The notes beneath the pieces were generated by a model. The model worked only from the letters and a program-made list of their open reading frames with translations, had not been told where the DNA came from and searched no databases. Below, one piece after another: positions 50,173 to 59,808 of a stretch of 64,000 bases of DNA (position 1 is the stretch's first letter; each line of letters opens with the position of its first letter). The DNA lies in assembly GCF_007971525.1 (NCBI RefSeq), contig NZ_CP042437.1:5580001-5644000 (forward strand), in the 5' to 3' direction. A program made the translations under genes and the position numbers. The DNA is from Mucilaginibacter ginsenosidivorax. Lineage in GTDB: Bacteria > Bacteroidota > Bacteroidia > Sphingobacteriales > Sphingobacteriaceae.

Positions 50173-53100
50173 TGACCCAAAATAACAATTATCAAATATT
50201 TTTAATAGATTCTATAACTGGTTCTACCGGGAATTATGCTACTCTTGATTGTGAAGGTATAGACTTAACTAATACATTTCAGGTTGCAGATATAGCAGAT
50301 ATTTCAAAACGAAAAGATGCAATTTCTAAAACAATAACTTTCAAGAATTCTAAGAATAATGCTTTAGTTTTTGGTAACTTATCAAACTTAAACAGGGTAG
50401 TTGATGATACTGTTAACCTATCTTTTCTTTTCAATTTCAACATTACAAAAGACATAGATTGTCAGGTTTACGAAGGCAATACATTAATTTTTGTAGGAAA
50501 GCTTCACTTTATATCAGCCTACCGGGATAAGTTGGGTAACATAACCTACCAGTGTTCAATTAAAGGCTACTTAGTGGATTTCTTCAATAAGATTCAGGAT
50601 AAGCTATTATCTGATTTAGATTTTACTACTTTTAACCATACTTATGATATGGCAACCATCAAAAACAGTTGGTTCAATGTCTATCAAAAAAATGGTGTTA
50701 CCGTCACTGGTACAACTGGTCAGGGTTATGTTTATCCGTTGATAGATTACGGTACATCAGTGACCCCGGATACTGCTTTTGATAATAAGATAGATTACGG
50801 TTCTTTTCGACCCGCTCTATATTTAAAAGAATATTTTAATGCCATATTCAACCAGTCAGGTGTTACAGGTAATTACCGTTATACGGTAACTGGCAGTACA
50901 GAATTTGTTGATGAATTTAATAAGGCAATTATGCCAAACGGGGATTCAGACTTTAGTTATTCCAGAACACCGGGTGTTATCTTTGAGTTAGCTAAAACTA
51001 TCAACCCGCAGCAGTACAACGCCAATGGGCAAACCTCTTATGATTCGGTACATTCCAGAAATGAGTTTAACAACTTGGTGATATTTGATACCATTGTTAG
51101 CGGTGCAGGTGACCAAACAATTATCAACCCGATTTTAGCCGATGATACCAAAATTACCATCAACAATAAGATAAATACAACTATTACGGCAACTGCGAAT
51201 GTAGTTACCTCATTGGTTGCGGGTAATAAAGCCAATGTAAGGTGTGTTTTTGAATACAGAAGCGACCCTAACGGGCAATTTGAATCGATAGGGGAAAGTA
51301 ATAAAAACTATACTTGGGACTATTCAAAACCACTTTTCACTTATCAATTTCATCCTGATACTTTTACCGTATCGTTTACCCATCAATTTGATGCAGGTGG
51401 GCAACTGGCTTTGCTAATCTTTATTGATAATTACGATAATGATAGTAACGTAACAGTTAATGTTATCAATGCGGATTTGAAAATAGGTAGTGCTGTAGCA
51501 TCTTCAACGGTAACACTTAATTTAGGTGATACAGCGGTATTGGTTGGACAGAATAGCCAAAAAATTAAACAGGCTGATTTCCTGAAAAGCGTTATACAGA
51601 TGTTTAATCTTTATGTATATCCTGACCCGGAAGATGCCCACAATATCATTTTTACCCCGTACAACGACTATTATAGCAATTTTACAGCAGCCAATATCAT
51701 AAATACTGCTTTAGACTGGACTAACAAGATAGATAACGCAAGCTTTACCCAAACCCCGGTATCTGATATTTTCAATTTGTATACCTTCAAGTTTAAACAG
51801 GATTCCGATTTCTACAGCAAATATTATATTGATAAGTACGGCGATACCTACGGTAATTTAACAATTACAGGTACCACAAACGGTTCTGATAAATCAATTG
51901 AATTGATATTTGGTTCAACCCCGGTAGCTTCTTACAATGGCCGTAATGTGCCTTGGTTGTGGGAATTGAATACTGATAACACCAAAAAAGCAAAGGTAAC
52001 TGTACCTCGTATTTTATTTTATAACGGTTTAGTCAATTGCCCCTCTTATGAAATAGGTAAAATTCAGTTAAGTGCAGCAACCCAAACCTATTATTTCAGT
52101 TCAATAGATTCAGCGCACGTTTCAGGCTATACTTTTAATCAATATGCCGAAGCAAACGAATATACTTTAAGTTCAAACAATGAATTTGTTGATTTAACCT
52201 TTGGTCAGCCTCTGGAAGTTTTCTATACCTCTGGTGGTATCTTAAATAACTTTGGTTCAGGTAAAAAGACTTTATACGATAGATATTATGCAGACCAGTT
52301 TGCGGAATTGCAGGATAGTAACACCCGGATTATTGAAACTACTGCTTACCTGAATGAAGTTGATATTCAAAATCTTGATTTCAGGAAACCCGTTTATTTC
52401 AACAGTGTCTTAGGTCACAACTATTTTAAACTTTTATCGGTTGAATACAGTAATTCAAATCAACCATCAACCATTAAATTACAAACGGCTTATATCAATG
52501 ATTCGGCGGTAGTAAGTGATGGTTTTTGGAATGATATCTATGCAACCTTTGTCAGAAAGAATGATTGTACTACATCTGGTTACACAGGTGAAGCTTTATA
52601 TTATTTAGTTTCGGCACATAAGTACAATAGTTTGGTATCTGTAGCGGATGCAAACGCAATGGCAGCAAATGAAGCAGCAACGTCCGGGCAAACCTATGCT
52701 AATGCTAACGGAATCTGTGTTAATACGGCTACCACCTTTAGTTTAGGGTTTGCCAACAATCCAACAGTTGCTACTTCAATGACAGGCAAAACCAATTTTG
52801 TAACCAGTACCGGTACTTTAAATAGTGGTGCAACCATTTTTAGTTATGCTGGGGGCGATGCTACCAGAAATATCAGTGCTTATTATGGTAACGATACTTA
52901 TTGGTATCAAACAAATACGCTATCAACTATTATCAATTCTGGTACTACAGCGTCTTTAACTGGTATGACTTACGATGATTATTATTTATCAGGGTCAACG
53001 AAATATTTAAGTTGTCAGGTTGCTAACGATGGTCATACAACCTATATAAATTATAAAATCAGTGACCCTACACCACGCATAGGTACTGTAGTGAAAGATT

Positions 53101-53222
53101 CAACAGGTACTTCATTAGTTGCCGATGGTTGGTATTCAGATGGTACAAATGGTTATAGCGTGGTAAGCGGTGCGATTGCGGATATTCAAAGCTGTAGAGG
53201 TTTACCGCCTACAATTTCTTAA
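50172..53222 (+). CDS. Large phage tail/baseplate protein with DUF5977 domain
   Basis: This 1016-residue protein has an N-terminal region (about 1-150) that resembles a baseplate-hub or tail-tip protein (FQVADIADISKRKDAISKTI, CQVYEGNTLIFVGKLHFI). A long beta-rich body follows. A DUF5977 module at about 795-855 (VRKNDCTTSGYTGEALYYLV, SGQTYANANGICVN) is common in Bacteroidota surface and phage tail proteins. The C-terminal ~160 residues add further strands, perhaps for host contact. It precedes the tape measure gene. Virion location is inferred. Confidence 0.72.
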   Translation: MTQNNNYQIFLIDSITGSTGNYATLDCEGIDLTNTFQVADIADISKRKDAISKTITFKNSKNNALVFGNLSNLNRVVDDTVNLSFLFNFNITKDIDCQVYEGNTLIFVGKLHFISAYRDKLGNITYQCSIKGYLVDFFNKIQDKLLSDLDFTTFNHTYDMATIKNSWFNVYQKNGVTVTGTTGQGYVYPLIDYGTSVTPDTAFDNKIDYGSFRPALYLKEYFNAIFNQSGVTGNYRYTVTGSTEFVDEFNKAIMPNGDSDFSYSRTPGVIFELAKTINPQQYNANGQTSYDSVHSRNEFNNLVIFDTIVSGAGDQTIINPILADDTKITINNKINTTITATANVVTSLVAGNKANVRCVFEYRSDPNGQFESIGESNKNYTWDYSKPLFTYQFHPDTFTVSFTHQFDAGGQLALLIFIDNYDNDSNVTVNVINADLKIGSAVASSTVTLNLGDTAVLVGQNSQKIKQADFLKSVIQMFNLYVYPDPEDAHNIIFTPYNDYYSNFTAANIINTALDWTNKIDNASFTQTPVSDIFNLYTFKFKQDSDFYSKYYIDKYGDTYGNLTITGTTNGSDKSIELIFGSTPVASYNGRNVPWLWELNTDNTKKAKVTVPRILFYNGLVNCPSYEIGKIQLSAATQTYYFSSIDSAHVSGYTFNQYAEANEYTLSSNNEFVDLTFGQPLEVFYTSGGILNNFGSGKKTLYDRYYADQFAELQDSNTRIIETTAYLNEVDIQNLDFRKPVYFNSVLGHNYFKLLSVEYSNSNQPSTIKLQTAYINDSAVVSDGFWNDIYATFVRKNDCTTSGYTGEALYYLVSAHKYNSLVSVADANAMAANEAATSGQTYANANGICVNTATTFSLGFANNPTVATSMTGKTNFVTSTGTLNSGATIFSYAGGDATRNISAYYGNDTYWYQTNTLSTIINSGTTASLTGMTYDDYYLSGSTKYLSCQVANDGHTTYINYKISDPTPRIGTVVKDSTGTSLVADGWYSDGTNGYSVVSGAIADIQSCRGLPPTIS

Positions 53223-53262
53223 CCCGGCTTTAAAATCTGATTTAAATTAGGGGCAAACATGA

Positions 53263-53296
53263 AAAGGATCTTCCTGGAAGGAAGACCCTTTTCTGT
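53263..53296 (+). terminator. Intrinsic terminator
   Basis: AAAAGGATCTTCC (53263-53275) pairs with GGAAGACCCTTTT (53281-53293) with one mismatch, ending in T run. Confidence 0.8.
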
Positions 53297-53332
53297 TTTA
53301 GCCCTTTTCTGGTTTGAATCTATCCCAAACAT

Positions 53333-53356
53333 CCTATTTCCCTTTAAAGAAATAGG
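53333..53356 (+). promoter_or_regulatory. CCTATTTC/GAAATAGG start-proximal hairpin
   Basis: CCTATTTC (53333-53340) pairs perfectly with GAAATAGG (53349-53356), three bases before the ATG at 53360. This is the clearest member of the repeated set. Confidence 0.65.
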
Positions 53357-53359
53357 AAA

Positions 53360-56080
53360 ATGCCAGATAACGGAGAAGAAAAAATATTAATAAATGTCGG
53401 GTTAAATACCGATGAAGCAAATCAGGGTATTGCAGCTTTAGGGCAAAAAATTGATGCTGTAGGTAAAAAGGATTTAGGTTCGACCAGTGTAAAATCCTAT
53501 AAGTTTCAGATACGTGATTTGACCGCTGAATTGCAAAAGATTGAACAGGTTCAGGGTAGAAACTCACAGGCTTTTAGGGACGGTGCTAAAGAATTAGGAC
53601 GATTAAAGTTAGCTGCAAGGGATTTCAAAGACCAAATTGAAGCTTATGACCCTTCTAATAAGTTAGCAGGTATAGCCAATATTGCTAAAGGTGCAGCCGT
53701 TGGTATGACTGGTGCAGCCGGGGCTATGGCTTTATTTGGATTACACGGTCAAAAAGCCGAAGAAGTAATGTTAAAGCTTCAGGGAGTCCTTGCTTTATCA
53801 CATTTTTTAGGTTCGCTTCACGAAATTTCTTCTGGTTGGCGGTCATTCATCAATGTTTTAGGTTTAGGCGCAACAGCAGCCAAAGCACAAACTACAGAAG
53901 TTGTTGAAGGTGCGGTTGAACAGGTTGCAGCAACCGAAGCAGTAACAGTAGCCATTTCTGAACAGCAGATAGCATCAGAGCGTTTAGCCGCAGCAAACGA
54001 AGCTGTTAATCAACTTAATTTAGATTCAGAAGCAGCCCTTTTAGCTATAAAAGCCGAAGGGTTAGACGCTACAATCGGAATGACAGGGGCTGAACAGGCT
54101 TATTTAGAAACTATGGCTGCAAAAACAGCAGCGGTAGCAGAATTAACGGCAGCGCAAACGGCTTATGATGCAACGTTAGCAGCAGGTACGGCAGAATCAG
54201 TAGCAGCCAGTGAAGCTAATGTTGCTCAGGCAGCAACACAGGAATTAGTAACAGTAGCAGAAGAAGCTTCAACAGTTGCAGCGGTAGGTTTTGGTACAGC
54301 TTTAAAAGCTATCGGTATTGGCTTAGTCATCAGTTTAATCGCTTATCTGGTATCTAATTGGGATTCTCTAAAAAAATCAATTGATAATCTGTTCCCTTCA
54401 TTAGGCGGTACCAAAGGATTATTTAAGGAAACTATGGAAGTTGTTTTTGGTTTGGGTAACGTCCTTATTAAATTCTTAAAGATTCCAATTGATGAAATTA
54501 TAGCCGGGGTTAAAATATTAATTCACGCTTTATCTGGTGACTTTAAAGCAGCAGTACAAGATTTCAAAGACGGTGTAAGCCAGATTGCCAGTGATTTAAA
54601 TGTAGTTGATAACTATAAAGAAGGTGCTGCAAAAAAAGCTGCAAAGTATGCCGAAGAAGAACGCATAGCCAGAGTTAATAATGAAATCTTAGCTAATGAA
54701 CGTATTATCAAAGTGCGTAAAGCCCTTGGCGAAGACGTAACAGCACTCGAAATTAAGAATCAGCAGCTTAAAAATTCAGTACTGGATAAGGATGCAGACG
54801 ACTATAAACAAAAATTGGCAGATGGATTATCTGAGATTACTGTAATCCAAAATACGGCAATTAAGAAAAGGCAGGATGAAGCAGAAAAGCTTAGAAAAGC
54901 AGCACAACAAAAAGCGGATGCCCTTAAAAAATCTGAACTTGATAAGCTTAAAGCCGGGAATGATGCAGCTTCTAAAATAATCTTAGGTGGTCTTAAAAGC
55001 CAAAGGGAAATTGAATTATCAGACAGTTCATTTAAGTATAAAGCTTTAATTGCTATAGCTACTAAATACGGTAAAGATGCCAGTCAGCTAAGAGAGGCGC
55101 AAGGTATTGAAGAAGCACGTATTAATAAAAAATATGCAGACCAGATTAAGGATTACTTAGAAAAATCGGATGCTGAAACTTTAAATGATTTTGATAAAAA
55201 AAGGTTAGAAATTACTAAGGCAGCAGAAGCAGCTTTAAAGAATGCTACCCCGGTTGAAAAGGGTAAAATCATTCAATCCCAAACATTTCAATTAGGTAGG
55301 GTAGATAGTGCTGAAAAGTACTCAGATGCAGCGGATGCAGCCCAATTAAATGAAACTAAGGTAACAGATGCAAACAGGGCAAGAGTAGGTAAAGTACAGG
55401 ATTCCCCGGAAGTTCAGGCGCAAAAAGAACAGGCTATCCGCAACGCCAAATTAGCAACTTTAACTGCTCAGTACCAAAAAGAAAGGGATTTAGCAGCGTA
55501 TAACTATGATAAGTTGGCGCAATTAGATGCAGATTATCAAAGCAAAACCCACGATTTAGAAGATGAAGCTACCAATGCTAAGATTGAATTAGCGCAAAAA
55601 GAAAAGGATGCCAAATTAGCCACTTTGCAAGTGGTTGGTGACGCTTTACAGGGTGCAGCGGATATTGCCGGAAAAGCCACAGTAGCAGGTAAGGTATTAG
55701 CCGTAGCCAGTGCTACTATCAGTACATATTTGTCAGCCGTTAAGGCTTATGAATCGGTTGTGGGTATACCGTATGTCGGCCCGATATTGGCACCTATAGC
55801 AGCAGCTACAGCGGTTGCAGCAGGTTTCCAAAGTGTTAAGAGTATTTTAGCTGTTAAAGTACCGGGTTCAACTGGTGGTTCAGGTTCGGCACCTTCTTAT
55901 TCGGCACCACAAATTAATTCAACGGTATTGAATCAGGCTCAAAAGGGTGTTCAGCAGGTTCAGGTAGTTAATCAACCAGACCCTAAAAAGCAAGAACCTG
56001 TTAGGGCATTTGTTGTTGAAAAGGATATTACATCAAAGCAGGATAGGGCTAATTATTTGGATAGACAATCAACTATTTAA
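53360..56080 (+). CDS. Tail tape measure protein
   Basis: This 906-residue protein has long coiled-coil helices (about 40-110 and 430-680) and an alanine-rich central block (about 195-320). Hydrophobic segments occur near 315-335 (FGTALKAIGIGLVISLIAYL) and 755-830. The pattern is that of siphovirus tape measure proteins, which set tail length and help DNA entry. It is the longest helical protein in the late region. No lysozyme or peptidase domain is seen. It lies between tail and capsid gene blocks, and its stop overlaps the convergent SLATT gene by 4 bp. Confidence 0.82.
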   Translation: MPDNGEEKILINVGLNTDEANQGIAALGQKIDAVGKKDLGSTSVKSYKFQIRDLTAELQKIEQVQGRNSQAFRDGAKELGRLKLAARDFKDQIEAYDPSNKLAGIANIAKGAAVGMTGAAGAMALFGLHGQKAEEVMLKLQGVLALSHFLGSLHEISSGWRSFINVLGLGATAAKAQTTEVVEGAVEQVAATEAVTVAISEQQIASERLAAANEAVNQLNLDSEAALLAIKAEGLDATIGMTGAEQAYLETMAAKTAAVAELTAAQTAYDATLAAGTAESVAASEANVAQAATQELVTVAEEASTVAAVGFGTALKAIGIGLVISLIAYLVSNWDSLKKSIDNLFPSLGGTKGLFKETMEVVFGLGNVLIKFLKIPIDEIIAGVKILIHALSGDFKAAVQDFKDGVSQIASDLNVVDNYKEGAAKKAAKYAEEERIARVNNEILANERIIKVRKALGEDVTALEIKNQQLKNSVLDKDADDYKQKLADGLSEITVIQNTAIKKRQDEAEKLRKAAQQKADALKKSELDKLKAGNDAASKIILGGLKSQREIELSDSSFKYKALIAIATKYGKDASQLREAQGIEEARINKKYADQIKDYLEKSDAETLNDFDKKRLEITKAAEAALKNATPVEKGKIIQSQTFQLGRVDSAEKYSDAADAAQLNETKVTDANRARVGKVQDSPEVQAQKEQAIRNAKLATLTAQYQKERDLAAYNYDKLAQLDADYQSKTHDLEDEATNAKIELAQKEKDAKLATLQVVGDALQGAADIAGKATVAGKVLAVASATISTYLSAVKAYESVVGIPYVGPILAPIAAATAVAAGFQSVKSILAVKVPGSTGGSGSAPSYSAPQINSTVLNQAQKGVQQVQVVNQPDPKKQEPVRAFVVEKDITSKQDRANYLDRQSTI

Positions 56081-56721
56081 TCTTCGTTGTTTTGTGTTGG
56101 AAAATCTGGCGGTATAACACCGGATGTAGCAGTTTGCGGTTTAGCTAAAGGTTCTGGCATTATTGAATGCTTTCTAATTATGTTAGTTGGGATAGTTGGC
56201 GCATCTTTCGAAGCAGCGGATGATAACGCCATTATTTTATTCATTTCTTCAAGTGCTTTAGTTCTGAGTTGTTCCGTTGGTGTACTTTGCAGCGAGATAT
56301 ATTTCATTAAAAATGTTTGGATTAGATTGAAAACAACTTCAAATTCATTTGCTGATTTTTTGTGTTTGGTAGCTTTATCTGCAAATCTTAAAACAGTTTG
56401 AAGTGTTGATAGTACAGCAGCCGTTACTGAGAGGAAACCAGTTACTACAATAATAATTGAATAGTTTTCTTCCGTTGATTTAGTTTTTAAAAGTGTGGTG
56501 AAAATTGATGTGCCAACTATAGTTGATAAAATTGATACAATGACGTTCATAGTCAGGTTATAATTTTCATACTTGTGTGCTAATTCGTAGTGACATTTGT
56601 TTTCAATAATCGTACTTCTTTGATAGAATAACGCTCTATCAATCATATAATTTAAACTTTTATCAGAAAGTTGGTCAGGCGAAGTTGTGACGAAATCATC
56701 TACTGGTTTAAGCATATTCAA
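56077..56721 (-). CDS. SLATT-domain two-helix membrane protein
   Basis: This 214-residue protein has a helical N-terminus (ALFYQRSTIIENKCHYELAH), two transmembrane helices (about 57-79, NVIVSILSTIVGTSIFTTL, and 87-112, VVTGFLSVTAAVLSTLQTVL) and then a helix (FADKATKHKKSANEFEVVFN). This order and the A-x-x-H-K-x-x-A-x-E-F pattern match SLATT (DUF4231-like) pore-forming effector domains of bacterial anti-phage systems. No nucleotide cyclase, SLOG or nuclease partner is adjacent. On the opposite strand between tape measure and protease genes, it is a likely prophage-encoded exclusion gene. Function inferred. Confidence 0.68.
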   Translation of the reverse strand: MNMLKPVDDFVTTSPDQLSDKSLNYMIDRALFYQRSTIIENKCHYELAHKYENYNLTMNVIVSILSTIVGTSIFTTLLKTKSTEENYSIIIVVTGFLSVTAAVLSTLQTVLRFADKATKHKKSANEFEVVFNLIQTFLMKYISLQSTPTEQLRTKALEEMNKIMALSSAASKDAPTIPTNIIRKHSIMPEPLAKPQTATSGVIPPDFPTQNNED

Positions 56722-56745
56722 ATATAATTTTTTGCCCGCTTAATT

Positions 56746-56754
56746 CCTATTACC
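56746..56754 (+). promoter_or_regulatory. CCTATTACC start-proximal element
   Basis: CCTATTACC starts 15 bases before the ATG at 56761. TTACCGGGTA overlaps it and can pair with TACCCGTAA inside the coding start, enclosing the start codon. Confidence 0.5.
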
Positions 56755-56760
56755 GGGTAT

Positions 56761-57369
56761 ATGAAATTACCCGTAATTGAACTTAAAATAAATGAACTTG
56801 AAGATTCCTATGTATCAGCAATTTCAATAGTTAATTCCCCTGCTACTGAATCCGATTTTCTAAGCTTTAGTCAGGTTCAGAACTTTGCTGTTAATGATGA
56901 AAAATTTGAGTTGTTGGGCTATGCTATGCAAGCGGATAAACCCATATTCCGTACAAGCCCTTCCGGTAATTATTACGCTGTTTTCAGTAAGGATACCATC
57001 AGGAAAATAGCGCAGGTATTTGCCCAAAAAGGATTATTCAACCAAACCAATATTGAACATTCAGCAATCCCCGCTGATTCATTTGTATTTCAATCTTACT
57101 TAGTTGATGTAGATAAAGGTATCAACGCCCCCAAAGGATTACCAAATTTAGACGGTGGTTGGATAGTAGGCGTAAAGGTATGTAACCCTGAAATCTGGCA
57201 GGAAATCAAGAAAGGTAACATCAAAGGTTTCTCGGTAGAAGGTGTTTTCGGTTTGTTCCCAACAAATCAGTTAAGTGACGGTAAATCTGATATCGAAGAT
57301 TTAGACCTCCAAAAAGCAATCAAAGAATTTAATGCTGCACTTGAAAAAGTGAATAAAATCAAAGGGTAA
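56761..57369 (+). CDS. Capsid maturation protease (XkdF-like)
   Basis: This 202-residue serine protease of the phage prohead type has a catalytic histidine in NIEHSA (H100) and serine in KGFSVEG (S158). The preceding VSAISIVNSPATES is typical of XkdF-like proteases. It cleaves scaffold and capsid precursor proteins during head assembly. A scaffold gene and the capsid gene follow in that order, the standard head module. The assignment rests on the motifs and this order. Confidence 0.82.
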   Translation: MKLPVIELKINELEDSYVSAISIVNSPATESDFLSFSQVQNFAVNDEKFELLGYAMQADKPIFRTSPSGNYYAVFSKDTIRKIAQVFAQKGLFNQTNIEHSAIPADSFVFQSYLVDVDKGINAPKGLPNLDGGWIVGVKVCNPEIWQEIKKGNIKGFSVEGVFGLFPTNQLSDGKSDIEDLDLQKAIKEFNAALEKVNKIKG

Positions 57370-57412
57370 CAGCAATGTTCCCGAAGGGTAATCAAATTAT
57401 TTCTAAGGAAAA

Positions 57413-57421
57413 CCTATTACC
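57413..57421 (+). promoter_or_regulatory. CCTATTACC start-proximal element
   Basis: CCTATTACC starts 26 bases before the ATG at 57439. It is identical in sequence to 56746-56754. Confidence 0.45.
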
Positions 57422-57438
57422 AATATAATAACCAACAA

Positions 57439-58110
57439 ATGAATAAAAACGAAGCAATATTAGCTATAAAGAACGCTACCAAAGCAATCACTATGCTTTT
57501 TTCCACTAAGGAAGAAGAAGCTGAATTTGAGGCGGTAAAACGTGTTGATTCTGATGAATTAGTTGATGTACAGGGCGAATTAGCACCGGGTACAGCAGTA
57601 AGCGTATCAAGTGCAATGGGTTCACAGGCAGCAGCCGATGATACTTACAATTTAGCCAACGGTGTTGAATTTTCAACTAAAGGCGGTAAAATCGATAAAG
57701 TTATCAAAGTACCTGCCGAAGCGGCACCAGTTGCCGAAGCTAAACCAGAAGACGCTAAACCCGAAGAAGGCTCACCAGAAGAAGAAGCAACTGAAACCCC
57801 GGCAGAAGAAGCTAAAGAAGATGCCTCGGCACCAGTACAGCCACCAGACAACACCGCAGCCATTGCTACACTGGTACAGAAAATTACTGAACTGGATACG
57901 ATGATTAACACCATCAAAACCGCTTTGGAAGGTAAAGCATCAGCGCAGGCTATGTCAGCTTTAGGCGAACAGTTTAACGCAATCAAAGGTGCTTTTGAAG
58001 TACTATCAGACACCCCGGCAGAATTTTCTAAGATTGATAAATCATTGGAAGCTAAAGAAGATAAAGCCAACAAATTGAATGCACTTGCATCAATTTGGAC
58101 TAAAAAATAA
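57439..58110 (+). CDS. Head scaffolding protein
   Basis: This 223-residue protein has an alanine/glutamate/proline-rich acidic stretch (about 105-140) and a helical C-terminal half (LVQKITELDTMINTIKTALE) of coiled-coil type. It begins MNKNEAILAIKNATKAITML. Its position between the prohead protease and major capsid genes is that of the assembly scaffold, which the protease removes. No direct family signature; the context is strong. An open minus frame of 162 codons across the same region is a composition artefact. Confidence 0.75.
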   Translation: MNKNEAILAIKNATKAITMLFSTKEEEAEFEAVKRVDSDELVDVQGELAPGTAVSVSSAMGSQAAADDTYNLANGVEFSTKGGKIDKVIKVPAEAAPVAEAKPEDAKPEEGSPEEEATETPAEEAKEDASAPVQPPDNTAAIATLVQKITELDTMINTIKTALEGKASAQAMSALGEQFNAIKGAFEVLSDTPAEFSKIDKSLEAKEDKANKLNALASIWTKK

Positions 58111-58144
58111 TAATCATAAAAGGTAATCAACAAAGCCTTTTAGC

Positions 58145-58160
58145 TATCCCGGCAGGGATA
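58145..58160 (+). promoter_or_regulatory. Hairpin in the capsid-gene leader
   Basis: TATCCC (58145-58150) pairs with GGGATA (58155-58160) across GGCA, 31 bases before the capsid ATG. It may tune capsid translation. Confidence 0.45.
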
Positions 58161-58190
58161 TAAAAATAACGAGATAAGAGAAAACGAAAA

Positions 58191-59102
58191 ATGGGTTTTA
58201 ACATTTCAGCATTACCACAGTACGTAGACCAAACTTCAAAAACACTTTTGGTTGATACCGTATTTGGTAACCAAACTGCAACCGTCCTTAAAAATGCAGG
58301 TTCAGTAACATTAGGCGTAAAAGGACAGTACGCATTACAATTACTTTCAACTGATGTAGCATTACAAAATTCTACAGGTTGCGGTCGTACACCATCAGGT
58401 AACGCCAACTTTACACAAGCAATCATAACCGTTTATCCTTTAAAGGATGAACAAAACCTTTGCCCTAAACCATTGGAAAACGCTTGGATGGTTCAGTACT
58501 TAACTAAAGGACAGACTTATACCGAAGCTTTGTTTGCAAACGAAATTATGCAAGCCAGAGCAGCTAAGATTGCTCAGGAAAACGAAAAACTTTTGTGGCA
58601 AGGTGATACGGTAGCACAATCAGGTTCTACCACTTTAGGTAAATTCGATGGTTTCATTAAACAAATCGGTGCGGGTGCTTACATTCCTTTAACTGGTGGT
58701 ACTATCGCTTCTGGTGTAACTGTAATTGAAAAATTGCAAGCTGCATTCTTAGCAACTCCTTCAAAAATCACTGAACAGGCTGATGCGGTTATCTTCTTAG
58801 GTACTGATGTATTCAACGAATACAATGTAGCCTTGGCTAACAAAAACATCTACAAGCCGACCGAAGACCATTACTTATTTGGTACTTCTATGAAGTTGGT
58901 TCCGGTTGATGGTTTGAACGGTACACGTAAAATCTATGTAGGTCGTTTACGCTCATTCCAAATGGCAACCGACCTTTTAGGCGAATCTGAAAAGGCAACT
59001 ATGGAATATTCAATCGAGACCCAAAACATCTATATGGACTTCCATTACGCACTTGGTGTAAAACCAGTGTATGTAAATGAAATTGGTGTAGCTACTGTAT
59101 AA
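58191..59102 (+). CDS. Major capsid protein
   Basis: This 303-residue protein begins MGFNISALPQYVDQTSKTLL. Its helix/strand pattern fits the HK97 fold: an N-arm and E-loop-like region, a spine helix (EALFANEIMQARAAKIAQEN), and a P-domain-like end (YSIETQNIYMDFHYALGVKP). It follows protease and scaffold genes and has a compact leader with a hairpin. Bacteroidota phage capsids of this type are about this size. Identification rests on order and size more than a single motif. Confidence 0.8.
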   Translation: MGFNISALPQYVDQTSKTLLVDTVFGNQTATVLKNAGSVTLGVKGQYALQLLSTDVALQNSTGCGRTPSGNANFTQAIITVYPLKDEQNLCPKPLENAWMVQYLTKGQTYTEALFANEIMQARAAKIAQENEKLLWQGDTVAQSGSTTLGKFDGFIKQIGAGAYIPLTGGTIASGVTVIEKLQAAFLATPSKITEQADAVIFLGTDVFNEYNVALANKNIYKPTEDHYLFGTSMKLVPVDGLNGTRKIYVGRLRSFQMATDLLGESEKATMEYSIETQNIYMDFHYALGVKPVYVNEIGVATV

Positions 59103-59188
59103 GCAGATTAAAATAAAAGATGATTGATAACGGGGTTGCACAAAATGGTGCAGCCCTCTAATTAATCTCAAATAAGAGAAAAATAAAT

Positions 59189-59743
59189 ATGGCAAATTTA
59201 TGCGCAAGCGTACAAGCTTATACAAAACAGTGCGGTAGAGGTATTTCAGGTGGTGTTGGTAAAATGTGGATTGTATCGTACAATGACCTTGGTGTAATTT
59301 CAGGTTCAACAGAAGCTTATGCTTTTGCATCTGGTTCAACAGTAATTTCAAATATCGCTTTAGCATCTGGTAAAACATTCAGTTCTGTAGGCTTACTTAA
59401 AGAATCTGTAACTTTCAAAGGTTCAGCAAAAAGAGATTCGGCAACAGGTTCATTTGAGAATCAAACCGAAACCACTATTTCAATATCAAACATATCTGAA
59501 ACTGCAAAAGCTTACGTTGATTCGTTAATGCAAGCACCTGTAGCTATCCTGATGAAACTAAGAAGTGGCGTTTATGTGGTAACCGGGCTAAACGGATTAA
59601 CTGAATTAACCGATACCGAAGAATCATCTGGTACAAAAAACGGGGATATGAACGGGTACATCTTGAAATTCACAGGTGTTCAGGATTCTTTAACATCAAC
59701 TGTAGACCCTACTTTGATAGCTTCAATTGTAGACAAAGTATAA
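59189..59743 (+). CDS. Probable tail tube/structural protein, 184 aa
   Basis: This 184-residue beta-rich protein begins MANLCASVQAYTKQCGRGIS and has regular strand-turn patterns (GKTFSSVGLLKESVTFKGSA, QTETTISISNISETAKAYVD). These resemble tail tube proteins of Bacteroidota phages. It directly follows the capsid gene and is followed by a strong terminator, as expected for an abundant virion protein. It could alternatively be a head decoration protein. Confidence 0.62.
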   Translation: MANLCASVQAYTKQCGRGISGGVGKMWIVSYNDLGVISGSTEAYAFASGSTVISNIALASGKTFSSVGLLKESVTFKGSAKRDSATGSFENQTETTISISNISETAKAYVDSLMQAPVAILMKLRSGVYVVTGLNGLTELTDTEESSGTKNGDMNGYILKFTGVQDSLTSTVDPTLIASIVDKV

Positions 59744-59776
59744 CCTAAACAAGTTATTAACCTGATTAGTTAGGCA

Positions 59777-59808
59777 GCCTTTATCCTTAACCGGGTAAAG
59801 GCTTTTTT
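59777..59808 (+). terminator. Terminator, duplicate copy 1
   Basis: GCCTTTATCC (59777-59786) pairs with GGGTAAAGGC (59793-59802), then T6. It is nearly identical to 60095-60126. Confidence 0.88.

Noticed and set aside
57645..58133. 162-codon minus frame over the scaffold gene
   Set aside because: Serine/alanine-rich antisense of the alanine/glutamate-rich scaffold gene; a composition effect.
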